Assembly (NCBI GenBank): GCA_024275415.1
Contig: JAJRZD010000034.1
Span: forward strand, 16,849 to 80,848
DNA length: 64,000 nucleotides
DNA from: an archaeon
GTDB lineage: Archaea > Asgardarchaeota > Thorarchaeia > Thorarchaeales > Thorarchaeaceae
Direction of reading: 5' to 3'
Within the stretch, counting starts at the first letter, position 1, and the number at the start of each line of letters is the position of its first letter. The position numbers and the translations under genes were made by a program. Under the pieces are notes generated by a model. It did not search any database, was not told the DNA's origin, and was given only the letters and a program-made list of their open reading frames with translations. This document shows, piece by piece, positions 35,522 through 43,521 of this stretch.

Positions 35522-35622
35522 GTTGTGGATAAGGTCAGATGGCTGTTTCATGCCTCTGACCAAACCTTTTCTTGATGAAGCCATCTCATTCATAATGGAA
35601 ATCACTCCCTATGGCGATTATC

Positions 35623-36609
35623 ATGAAAATCCTCGTTCCCTATCCTGATGAAACCGCCCAAAAGATCAAAGATATTGTTGGGCATGAAGCTGAGGTTGTC
35701 GTGTCTGAGCGGACTGTAGCGGACATGCTTAAAGTAGGTGGTGATGCCGAAGTCATCGCCTCTGGCAGAGTTCCCGCCGAGTTCATCCGCAAAGCGAGAT
35801 CCCTTCGGATGATACAATCTTTTGGTGCAGGAATTGACAAGATTGACCATGATGCTGTTCTTGAACGGGGGGATGTGATTGTCTGTAACAATCATGCGAA
35901 CGCGGCCGAGGTCGCAGAATACGCGATTATGCTCCTGTTGGCGACTGCGAAGCATATCGTCTTTTCTGACCGTCAATTACGACAAGGGGACTGGGCGATG
36001 GCATGGGGTGGCCCCCTGCCCAACCACGAGCTACGTAACAAGACCTGTCTGATTGTAGGTTTCGGGCATATCGGACGAGAGATTGCAAAGAGGCTTCGAG
36101 CGTTCGATATGTATATGGTTGCAGCAACAAGATCCGGGCGCACTGACCATCAAGAATTAGTAGATGAAGTCATGAGCAGTAAGGACATTATCCCAATTCT
36201 CAAAGATGTCGATTATGTCATCCTCTCTCTCCCCTTGACCACAGAATCGAGGCATTTGGTCGATAGCAAGTTTCTTTCCGAGATGAAGAGTAGTTCGGTT
36301 CTTGTCAATATTTCCCGTGGCCATATCATTGAGGAATCTGCCCTTTATCGAGCTCTCAGTGAACGAACGATTGCTGGGGCTGGTCTTGATGTCTGGTGGG
36401 ACTATCCATCTAAATGGGGTTCTTCAGGGAAATTACCCTCCGAGAACTACCCGTTCCATGATCTTGATAATGTGGTGCTATCTCCTCACCGTGCTGCATA
36501 TTCTGAGAACATTGTACAGGAACAGTTCCAGTTCGCTGGAGAGAATATTCTTCGATTCGTCCGCGGCGAAACGCCACTCAATATTGTAGACTTGACGCTG
36601 GGCTACTGA
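35623..36609 (+). CDS. D-isomer-specific 2-hydroxyacid dehydrogenase
   Basis: About 328 residues. NAD-binding motif G-F-G-H-I-G-R-E-I-A-K-R is near residue 145. Catalytic residues are suggested by N-I-S-R-G-H-I-I-E (Arg region), the Asp in G-L-D-V-W-W and L-S-P-H-R-A-A (His). Family members act on 3-phosphoglycerate, glyoxylate or other 2-hydroxyacids; no ACT domain is present, so serine-pathway SerA is not demonstrated. ATG at 35611 is an alternative start. Confidence 0.87.
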   Translation: MKILVPYPDETAQKIKDIVGHEAEVVVSERTVADMLKVGGDAEVIASGRVPAEFIRKARSLRMIQSFGAGIDKIDHDAVLERGDVIVCNNHANAAEVAEYAIMLLLATAKHIVFSDRQLRQGDWAMAWGGPLPNHELRNKTCLIVGFGHIGREIAKRLRAFDMYMVAATRSGRTDHQELVDEVMSSKDIIPILKDVDYVILSLPLTTESRHLVDSKFLSEMKSSSVLVNISRGHIIEESALYRALSERTIAGAGLDVWWDYPSKWGSSGKLPSENYPFHDLDNVVLSPHRAAYSENIVQEQFQFAGENILRFVRGETPLNIVDLTLGY

Positions 36610-36664
36610 ATCAGCGAAAACAATGAGGAGTTTTTCAATAGTTTTACCTAATCTAATGGCAAGC

Positions 36665-36694
36665 AGGTACTCTTAGAGGTCATTCCGAGTACCT
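36665..36694 (+). terminator. Inverted repeat after the dehydrogenase gene
   Basis: AGGTACTC (36665-36672) and GAGTACCT (36687-36694) form a perfect 8-bp stem with a 14-nt loop, 55 bp after the stop. No T-run; could be a terminator or processing site. Confidence 0.35.
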
Positions 36695-36792
36695 AAAGGA
36701 GGCAGACCACAATATCTCATTTCGTCCGAGAGTCAAACCTTTTAGGGCAGTCCCTTGACAAAACATTCGAACGCTACTCAGGGGAAGTCACG

Positions 36793-38982
36793 TTGAACAT
36801 AGAACAAATCTCTGATATTCCTGGTGTTGGTGAGAAAGTCCGAGGAGCTTTGGTGGATCACTTTGGGTCAGAGTCTGTGGCATTGAAGGTCATCTTAGAC
36901 TCACGAGTGGATCTTGTTGCAGCCGTCCCGGGGATTGGTGCACGGCAAGCTGTTAACATCGTGAAAGCCGCATATGAATCACGTTTCGGCGTGAGTTCCA
37001 ATACCATTCTCAGGAGCCCTGACATCAGAAAAATATTCGAGCAAGTGCTTGACATCATCAGGAGCTACGCCAATACAGTCTATGCCAAAGACAAGCTTTT
37101 CCTGTACTTTCCGCTACCCCCTGATAGATTAGAGGAGATTGAGAATCGACAGGCTTACTTTGCTGATGCATCAGCAATGGCCAGATCATTGTCGCCCGAG
37201 CAGCGAGAAATCATCTGCAGAAACCTTTCCCAGATCAGAGGGTTGTTCAGGAGAATAAAACCAAAGCGCATCGAAGGGAGAGTCGTACTCACCAATGATG
37301 ACAAGACTTTCGACAAGCTGATTGCTGAAGGAGTTGAGAAGTGGTGTCCAGCATATCTCCTTTCTGAAGGTGAGAGCGCAGCTGATTATGCCCAAGGGTA
37401 CGATCTTGTCTTCTACATCTCGCCCTTCGGGTTCTACGACAGCTCTGTGGACATGCTTGACAATGTAGAGGCACTTGGGAAGGATTGGAGCATTGCAGAT
37501 GTTCTCCCAGAATACACTGTCGGTTTCTATTCCCGCAACTATAGGGTCATTGATGCTGCTTGCAAACTGGCAGAGGAATTCAAAGAGATTCCTACGAACG
37601 AGTCTGTGCGGAAGTTCATCCAAGACATAGACTTCGAGGATTTGATGAAAGTAGGAGAAATCCTGAGCAACCTGAATGAAGATGGGGACATCGCGACCGG
37701 CGTTGATCCCGAACTCGATAGATACAGGAAAGCGGTCAAGGCATATCCTACCGCCATTGCGGAAATGGAATCATGGCTAAATGAGCAAATTACCACTCGT
37801 ATTTCAAAGAGCCAAATAACTCTCGGCGGTCAACAAATCATCAGCATCCTGCAGTCCGCAGATATGGAAGGCGCAGATGCAGGTGCCATGAGAAATATGC
37901 TTCCTGCTGAGATCATTGAAACATTTGCCAATACGATTCAAGAGGCTGAAGAGAGGCTGGTCAACGAGCTGGGACTCACACCACGAGAAGCAGATTGGGT
38001 GACAGGAATAATCAGTGAGGAAATCGCGTTGCCTGTCAAGCTAGTAATGACACAAGTCAATGACCTTGAGGACAAGCTGAGACGGAAATATGCCGATAAG
38101 CAATTCCGACTTATTAAGAAGTACGCCAGCGATTTGGAAAAACTCCGCGAATCTGTCACCAAGGCTGTCCAAACACTCTTGGAATTTGATTTATTCCTTG
38201 CTGTAGGGCTTTTCTCTGCGGACTATGATTTGAAACGCCCGACCCTAACCCTAGAATATTCTGGAATCGGGGTCAGGGGTGCTAGGAACATATTCTTGGT
38301 TGAGAGTATGCTCAAGGGACGCCATGGCACAGTGCAACCGATTGAGTATGTAATAGGAAACACTCCACTACGCCTTCCCGGGACGAATGGTGAGAACTGT
38401 GCAATACTTTCGGGCGCAAATAGTGGAGGGAAGACAACGACAATCCAGACCCTAGCTCAAATAGCGACGCTCGCCCAGACTGGATTTCCCGTCCCCGCCG
38501 CCGAAACGATACTAAGCCCCTTTGAGGAGATCTTTTTCTTCTACAAAAGCAGAGGAATGGTGAGTGCGGGTGCTTTTGAAACGACACTCAAGCAGTTTGC
38601 TGACATTGTGGTATCAGAAAAGGCCAAATTGGCGCTCTTCGATGAGGTCGAAGCCATTACAGAGCCTGGCAGTGCGGCCAATGTCATTGCCGGACTGATA
38701 GAGATCCTTCAACAGGATCCGAAAAGCTGCACTGTCATATGCAGTCATCTTGCGAAGGAGATCGAAGCAGCTACTAGCGTGCCCATCAGGATAGACGGGA
38801 TTGAGGCGCAAGGGTTGGACGAGAATCTTGAACTGATAGTGGACAGGACTCCCCGTTTCGGTGTTCTGGCAAGGAGTACTCCAGAACTGATTGTCGAAAG
38901 GCTATCGAAGCTCGCAAAGGGGAAGAAAAAGGCAGTCTATGACAAGATTCTTGAGAATCTTAGCAAGGAGCGTATTGAATAG
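36793..38982 (+). CDS. Archaeal MutS-family ATPase with N-terminal HhH domain
   Basis: 729 residues. The N-terminus has two helix-hairpin-helix motifs (I-P-G-V-G-E-K-V and V-P-G-I-G-A-R-Q, residues 8-55). A long helical lever region follows, then a MutS-type ATPase domain with Walker A S-G-A-N-S-G-G-K-T-T-T (about 540), Walker B A-L-F-D-E-V-E-A-I-T and C-S-H-L-A. The mismatch-recognition domain I of MutS1 is missing, as in MutS2/MutS5-like archaeal proteins, where the role is uncertain (recombination or translation quality control). TTG start. Confidence 0.85.
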   Translation: MNIEQISDIPGVGEKVRGALVDHFGSESVALKVILDSRVDLVAAVPGIGARQAVNIVKAAYESRFGVSSNTILRSPDIRKIFEQVLDIIRSYANTVYAKDKLFLYFPLPPDRLEEIENRQAYFADASAMARSLSPEQREIICRNLSQIRGLFRRIKPKRIEGRVVLTNDDKTFDKLIAEGVEKWCPAYLLSEGESAADYAQGYDLVFYISPFGFYDSSVDMLDNVEALGKDWSIADVLPEYTVGFYSRNYRVIDAACKLAEEFKEIPTNESVRKFIQDIDFEDLMKVGEILSNLNEDGDIATGVDPELDRYRKAVKAYPTAIAEMESWLNEQITTRISKSQITLGGQQIISILQSADMEGADAGAMRNMLPAEIIETFANTIQEAEERLVNELGLTPREADWVTGIISEEIALPVKLVMTQVNDLEDKLRRKYADKQFRLIKKYASDLEKLRESVTKAVQTLLEFDLFLAVGLFSADYDLKRPTLTLEYSGIGVRGARNIFLVESMLKGRHGTVQPIEYVIGNTPLRLPGTNGENCAILSGANSGGKTTTIQTLAQIATLAQTGFPVPAAETILSPFEEIFFFYKSRGMVSAGAFETTLKQFADIVVSEKAKLALFDEVEAITEPGSAANVIAGLIEILQQDPKSCTVICSHLAKEIEAATSVPIRIDGIEAQGLDENLELIVDRTPRFGVLARSTPELIVERLSKLAKGKKKAVYDKILENLSKERIE

Positions 38983-39005
38983 ACTTGATCATGGACGTGT
39001 GATCA

Positions 39006-39584
39006 TTGAGAGTGCTAGTCTTTGGAGACGCTCACATTCCAAGCAGGCGCGATTCAATCCCTGAAGCCTTCTACTCTCGTATATCTGACACCCCATATGA
39101 CCTTGCTCTTGTCACAGGCGATCTCACTCGCGAACATGATATGCGCAAGGCACTGCCGCCATTACCGCGAACCATAATTGTTCGGGGGAATATGGACTAC
39201 TATTCAAGTGAATCTCGACACCACGAACAATTGCGGTTGGGTGCATTTGACGTATTGCTCATACATGGCACCCAGCTCCGTCCACGGGGTAATATCAAAC
39301 AGCTCTGGGAGATTGCAACCACCATTGGTGCGGACATCGGGATACATGGGCATACACATACTGCATCAATTGATTTGTTCAAAGAGAAGCTTTTCTTGAA
39401 TCCTGGAACCATATCCGGTGCTACTGGGGGGTGGGTTGGTCGGCAAGAGGCAAGTTTCATCGAGCTGGACATAGATGATGCCAAGATCAGTGTCACACTC
39501 TTCAAGAGTGACTGGAATGTCCAGAAGACCTCTACACTTGCTTTCACCATAGAGGATGGTTGTGTGAAGCGGTCATCTTCCTAG
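39006..39584 (+). CDS. YfcE/MJ0936-type metallophosphoesterase
   Basis: 192 residues with the calcineurin-fold motifs G-D-A-H-I-P (9-), T-G-D-L-T-R, R-G-N-M-D-Y and I-H-G-H-T-H-T. Such single-domain enzymes hydrolyse phosphodiesters in vitro; in vivo substrates are unclear. TTG start at 39006, 23 bp after the MutS-family gene. The stop overlaps the convergent downstream gene by 4 bp. Confidence 0.88.
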   Translation: MRVLVFGDAHIPSRRDSIPEAFYSRISDTPYDLALVTGDLTREHDMRKALPPLPRTIIVRGNMDYYSSESRHHEQLRLGAFDVLLIHGTQLRPRGNIKQLWEIATTIGADIGIHGHTHTASIDLFKEKLFLNPGTISGATGGWVGRQEASFIELDIDDAKISVTLFKSDWNVQKTSTLAFTIEDGCVKRSSS

Positions 39585-40132
39585 CACTCGTTCTCGATGT
39601 CCTGCCACGGGTCAGGACTCAGCAATCGCAGGTATACTGCCTTGACAATCGTACTAGATAGGTTTAATGTCGCATTGAGCACCTTGTCTGGATTTCCAGT
39701 CAGCCCTTCCTCGGCATATGCCTTCTTGATCTCCTCCTCTGGCCAGATATCTCTAGTCCATCTGATAGAACGCAAGAATGCTTCTGTGGTCTTTACTACA
39801 TCCGGATGCTTTCCTTCCTTGACGCGTCCCAAGGACAACAGGCAGCTTGTTCTCAGGCATTCAGATATGATAGACTGTAAGGAATCTGAGAGCTTGTGAT
39901 TTGAGGCACATGCAATTCCGATACCCATCAATAACATCCGTATCCTGTCAAGGAGAACCCCGACATGTACGTTGACAATCCTCTTAGTCCTCATAGATGC
40001 CTTCCAATCATCATATCGCTCATTCACCCTCTCAAGCTCCACAATATGGTGTGAAAGCCTGCCAAGCTTGCGTGAGGGTACCAAAGGACACCAGACTTGC
40101 AACATCTCATCACTGGCATCCTTGGTCTGCAT
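39581..40132 (-). CDS. Helical protein of unknown function
   Basis: 183 residues, predicted mostly helical, with W-C-P-L-V-P near the start and W-P-E-E-E-I-K-K-A-Y-A-E-E-G late. No signal peptide, membrane span or recognised motif. Convergent with the phosphoesterase; the upstream region is AT-rich. Confidence 0.6.
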   Translation of the reverse strand: MQTKDASDEMLQVWCPLVPSRKLGRLSHHIVELERVNERYDDWKASMRTKRIVNVHVGVLLDRIRMLLMGIGIACASNHKLSDSLQSIISECLRTSCLLSLGRVKEGKHPDVVKTTEAFLRSIRWTRDIWPEEEIKKAYAEEGLTGNPDKVLNATLNLSSTIVKAVYLRLLSPDPWQDIENEC

Positions 40133-40351
40133 TTTCCATATCTGACTCCTTATCGTTTGCCTTCGGTGTTAACGCCGGCTGTTTCCTTTTGAAACTAGCT
40201 CGCCTGTAATTGTGGTGTTTGTTTGTCACACTTGCAGTTGTTTGGTAGTTACTATATTGCAATCTATGTGTGCCATCTTCAATAAGAGGCATGAGGATTT
40301 CTATGACCAACTTGAAATCGAGGGGCTGACCTTTTTGATAAGGTAATTATC

Positions 40352-40721
40352 ATGGAACTCGATGACAAGTATTCAATAAGCACAGAGGTCATGTTCGAGG
40401 CACTGACTCTGATCGATATTCCCAAAGGGATAGAATCATGCTCTAAGAAGGCAGAATCATACGTTGTGCGAAGTGAATGATTCTGTCATCCGTCTAGGAG
40501 TGATCCACGGCGAATTCCATTGGCATAGACACATCAATGAGGACGAGCTCTTCTATGTCGTAGACGGACAACTCCTTGTCGATTTGGAGGGGCGTACCAT
40601 TGAGGTCAATTGTGGCAAAGCGCTTCTTGTTCCCCGCGGAGCCCTTCACCGAACATGAGCACCTGTAAGGACTGTCTTCCTCATGGTTGAAGGATGTGGT
40701 GTGAAGCCAACAGGTGACTGA
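40352..40721 (+). pseudogene. Cupin gene with frameshift and in-frame stop
   Basis: The central part (40464-40655) encodes a cupin: G-E-F-H-W-H-R-H...E-D-E-L-F-Y-V-V-D-G-Q-L and L-V-P-R-G-A-L-H-R-T, the metal-binding His/Glu set. The N-terminal part starts at ATG 40352 in another frame (M-E-L-D-D-K-Y...E-S-Y-V-V) and must shift near 40466 to join it. A TGA at 40656-40658 breaks the C-terminus, after which the same frame continues A-P-V-R-T-V-F-L-M-V-E-G to 40721 as in intact homologues. Two independent lesions indicate decay. Confidence 0.75.
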
Positions 40722-40752
40722 AAAAAGAGCATAGGAGGCGGGGTATGCCTCC
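40722..40752 (-). terminator. Hairpin plus T-run after the surface-protein gene
   Basis: On the minus strand GGAGGC and GCCTCC form a stem around a seven-base loop (40734-40752), followed by a run of six T. It lies just beyond the stop of the surface-protein gene. Confidence 0.6.
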
Positions 40753-40761
40753 CATCAAAAT

Positions 40762-41706
40762 CTATTTCCTGAGCTTTAACCAGATAGCGACGATTGCCAC
40801 TACTGCCACTCCACCAACAACCATCAGTGTGGTTGTCGAATCCAATGGCAGGGTATCTGCTGATGCGATTCCCAACACAGGGTCGTAGATCAACGTGTCA
40901 TTCCCGAAGTACTCAAATGCTAAATATACTGACTCTCCTCTTTCACCGCCCATGCCTTCACCGTAGCTGGCTCTGACTTGAAGGGAGTTCTGAGACTCCA
41001 GTGCGAGGGCTTCCTCCTCATAATGCATGTATGCATTGTCGAAGTTGAACTTAGTTCCTACCTTGTGGAACCCTCTAGGATTCCTCTCGGGCATCCCTTC
41101 GCCATGACCGCTCTCAGTGATGGTGAATTGTAGGACTAGGATTGAACTATCATATGTCCAGTTCCAGCCATCGATAATGACATCGAACTTCACTTCTCCC
41201 GGGTTGTCCATGTATAGATGGACTCGGATTTGAACCATGACATCAAATGCCACCATGTCAGGTATCTGCCAATTTTCGCCCATGGGCCGTGGGTCGAACT
41301 CTGTGGTCGTGGTGAAGTTGAAGTGGACAGCTGTAATGTTATCGCCTTCACTCTCGGTTTCAAAACCGCTGAACTCCCAGCCCGATGTTGGGAGCATGAA
41401 ACGAGCTCCTATGACCTCGTCCACCCCGCGAGTGAAAACGTTGTCCCCGTCCGTGTCATTGGCCTCGAAAAGACTCACAAAGAGCATGTGATAGTCTATG
41501 GATTCGTTATTCGGATCCCACCAGAAAAAGTGTGGCACCTGATTTGCACCGACCACCTTGACGCTCAATTCGTCAGTGCTTAGAGTGACGACGCCTGCAG
41601 AATGGTTGTACTGCAATCCGTTGCCCTGTGCGGAAGCTGCCGGAATGCTTATGGCCAACATGCCGACCGCCAGCAGCGAGAGTATAATTTTCATGTGATT
41701 ATTCAT
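40762..41706 (-). CDS. Exported, C-terminally anchored surface protein
   Basis: 314 residues: signal peptide (hydrophobic 6-25, ending A-S-A-Q), a beta-rich extracellular domain with several N-x-S/T sequons, a calcium-loop-like D-T-D-G-D-N-V-F near residue 85, and a C-terminal membrane span (about 290-309) followed by K-L-R-K. Topology fits a surface protein glycosylated by the STT3 enzyme. Not assigned to a family. Confidence 0.75.
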   Translation of the reverse strand: MNNHMKIILSLLAVGMLAISIPAASAQGNGLQYNHSAGVVTLSTDELSVKVVGANQVPHFFWWDPNNESIDYHMLFVSLFEANDTDGDNVFTRGVDEVIGARFMLPTSGWEFSGFETESEGDNITAVHFNFTTTTEFDPRPMGENWQIPDMVAFDVMVQIRVHLYMDNPGEVKFDVIIDGWNWTYDSSILVLQFTITESGHGEGMPERNPRGFHKVGTKFNFDNAYMHYEEEALALESQNSLQVRASYGEGMGGERGESVYLAFEYFGNDTLIYDPVLGIASADTLPLDSTTTLMVVGGVAVVAIVAIWLKLRK

Positions 41707-41897
41707 TTTATCACCAAGAGCAACTGTCCTTACAGGTAATATAATGACTCTTAGAAACGATGGTTACATGAGGTAGAAAAACAGCACTCATAACATCCTG
41801 CTTCACAAAGCAAGTTTTATCAACGGTTCTAAAGGTCGTACTCATTGTTATATCTTTGAGCCACATATTAATATCCCTCTGAGAATATAGCCGGGGC

Positions 41898-42479
41898 ATG
41901 GTCGCCATTCAGTGGGGCTTTGAGGATGGTCACAGATTGCAAATCGCAGAGATACTGTATGAATCTCTTGGAAAGAAATTCATCCCCGTGTTCGGTAAGC
42001 GGGACTCATGCGTTCCCTGTATCTCTGCTATCCTCCGACCTGAAAGAACCCTCACTGCAACAACCGGTAATCAGGTCGCTGGCATCGCGGGATTGCAATT
42101 CAAAGGCTCTGGTTATCTTGACACAAGACTCAGGACGCTTACACACTATCTTCGTTTTGGCGTGCTGAAAGCCATCTTCAATGGCTGGCTTCTTGAATCA
42201 AAAGTACGGGATGACGAACTCCATTTTGACACGATTGCAGTCACACCACGCTTTCGCGGACTAGGGATTGGCAGTCAATTGATACGACACGTGATCGATT
42301 TTGCCGGTGACGAAGGATTCTCATGCATCAAGCTCTTTGTCATAAATACAAACTCACGTGCCAAGCGGCTCTACGAACGACTCGGGTTCGATTCCCGTGC
42401 GCATACTGCCATCCCCTTCCCTTGGAGTCGCACCTTCGGGTTCTCTGAGGCTGTAGAAATGGTCTTGGCTCTGAATTAG
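41898..42479 (+). CDS. GNAT-family N-acetyltransferase
   Basis: 193 residues. The acetyl-CoA motif A is I-A-V-T-P-R-F-R-G-L-G-I-G-S-Q-L-I near residue 118, followed by N-T-N-S-R-A-K-R-L-Y-E-R-L-G-F, the usual GNAT C-terminal segment. The substrate is unknown. Confidence 0.88.
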   Translation: MVAIQWGFEDGHRLQIAEILYESLGKKFIPVFGKRDSCVPCISAILRPERTLTATTGNQVAGIAGLQFKGSGYLDTRLRTLTHYLRFGVLKAIFNGWLLESKVRDDELHFDTIAVTPRFRGLGIGSQLIRHVIDFAGDEGFSCIKLFVINTNSRAKRLYERLGFDSRAHTAIPFPWSRTFGFSEAVEMVLALN

Positions 42480-42533
42480 TCTGCCAATTCCTTTTCCATG
42501 CTCGTGTCCCCTTCGGGATACCTGCAGATGGTT

Positions 42534-42800
42534 ATGTCTGAAGCACAATCTATCTCATTGATTCCGCAGAAAAAAGACCACGTCAAAGGGCGGTATCGTG
42601 AGTTGTTGATTGAACTAATCCCTCACAATACAAAATATCTGAACTTCTTGGATTCCACGGGAGGTGGGGCAATCTCTGGAATCCGTCTATTCTTCTTCGA
42701 CCCCCTCCTTTCCGTTGACTGGGGTTTAATTGAAAGGATTGCGAAGCAGCGGATCACATACCCTATCATTCCGGGACTCCAGTGGTTTGAAATCAATTAA
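42534..42800 (+). CDS. Small protein of unknown function
   Basis: About 88 residues from the ATG at 42534; the frame is open from 42498. It contains L-N-F-L-D-S-T-G-G-G-A-I-S-G and W-G-L-I-E-R-I-A-K-Q-R-I-T-Y-P-I-I-P-G. No family recognised. It follows the GNAT gene on the same strand by about 55 bp. Confidence 0.5.
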   Translation: MSEAQSISLIPQKKDHVKGRYRELLIELIPHNTKYLNFLDSTGGGAISGIRLFFFDPLLSVDWGLIERIAKQRITYPIIPGLQWFEIN

Positions 42801-42963
42801 CTCCTGGTTTTTTACTTTCGATGTAACGCAATCGAATGCGCGGTCGAGGCCATCCATATTCACCAATCCCCTCTTTTGTTCTTGATATTCGTTTCTTCTT
42901 GCTGCGCCTTGCAGGAATTAGTCCAGTGTCTTTTCTCTTTTGCATGTATGTATTGGTGTTCAT
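42793..42963 (-). CDS. Small very basic ORF next to conserved element B
   Basis: 56 codons from ATG 42963, with runs of Lys/Arg (R-R-S-K-K-K-R-I-S-R-T-K) and G-W-P-R-P-R-I-R-L-R-Y-I. It looks like a small nucleic-acid-binding or ribosome-associated protein, but I recognise no family. Its ATG lies 12 nt after the end of element B on the same strand. It overlaps the convergent ORF by 8 bp. Could be spurious. Confidence 0.3.
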   Translation of the reverse strand: MNTNTYMQKRKDTGLIPARRSKKKRISRTKEGIGEYGWPRPRIRLRYIESKKPGVN

Positions 42964-42974
42964 CGGATCTCGCA

Positions 42975-43082
42975 CCGTTCATCGTCATCTGGTCTCCAGA
43001 GTCTTGCCCTCCCAGAAAACGGCACTGGGAATGACTCTGTGTGGACCGCATCGCCTGTCATTCGACCTTATGTCTTTGTACT
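42975..43082 (-). ncRNA. Candidate structured RNA or leader, copy B
   Basis: Second copy of the element at 14164-14276. The core at 43011-43029 is CCCAGAAAACGGCACTGGG, one base different from copy A. Here the arms extend to an outer stem CAGAGTC/GACTCTG. Flanking blocks AGTAC.AAGAC, GACA, GGGAGGGCAAGACTC and GATGAACGG occur in the same order as in A. It sits in a 440-bp stretch without a convincing gene, upstream (minus strand) of a small basic ORF. Confidence 0.45.
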
Positions 43083-43242
43083 GTCCGGTTCCATTTAACC
43101 ACCTGCCACGAGATGTCCAACTCTCACGCAGCTCGTACCAACCCTCCAGATATCATTTGGGCGAGTAGTAACTCCCTCGCACCTCCCAAATCCGACACCC
43201 CACAGCAATGTTAATATTGCATTCATTATTGACTCCTCCTTA
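43083..43242. other. Rest of the gap before tRNA-Asn
   Basis: Nothing recognised apart from a TTAAAT on the minus strand near 43096, which could serve element B, and an AT-rich TTAATATTGCATTCATTATT just before the tRNA that could be its promoter. Confidence 0.35.
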
Positions 43243-43404
43243 GCCGCCGTGGCTCAGTAGGTAGATGATACCTATTTTGGTATCAACCGAAAGCGACAGC
43301 CTGTTACCTTTCGGTCAACCAGACTGGGAGCCAGACAGTTGTTGGTCGGAGGTTCGAGAGACCGTCAAATAAAACATAGCGGTCAGAAAACCCTCCCGGC
43401 GGCG
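43243..43404 (+). tRNA. tRNA-Asn(GTT) with three introns
   Basis: Acceptor GCCGCCG (43243-43249) pairs perfectly with CGGCGGC (43397-43403); G73 follows and CCA is not encoded. D-arm GCTC...GA|GC is interrupted by about 27 nt (43266-43292) that fold as GATACC/GGTATC. Anticodon stem ACAGC (43296-43300) pairs with GTTGT (43338-43342); the loop C-T-G-T-T-A | A is split at the canonical 37/38 site by 30 nt (43307-43336). T-stem GGAGG/CCTCC encloses a T-loop split by about 32 nt (43358-43389) with a GACCG/CGGTC hairpin. Removal leaves a normal tRNA with variable loop TGGTC. Confidence 0.88.
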
Positions 43405-43521
43405 CTATTCCACTTTGTTTCCATAGTGTGTATCTAGTTTGGGGCCAAACTGGTGGCACTTCTATCTACTGCGCAACCACTCTTGGACAGCCCGTCGCTT
43501 CCTGATATCATTGGGAGGGCA

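Noticed and set aside
42375-42400. T-arm-like CGGGTTCGATTCCCG inside the GNAT gene
   Set aside because: It encodes the conserved R-L-G-F-D-S-R stretch of the acetyltransferase, and no acceptor, D-arm or anticodon arm can be built around it.
43392-43521. tRNA-Asn 3' end as the attachment site of the ATPase island
   Set aside because: No copy of the tRNA 3' end is seen at the other edge (50.3-51.1 kb) and no integrase gene is present; the only flanking repeats lie inside the large gene.
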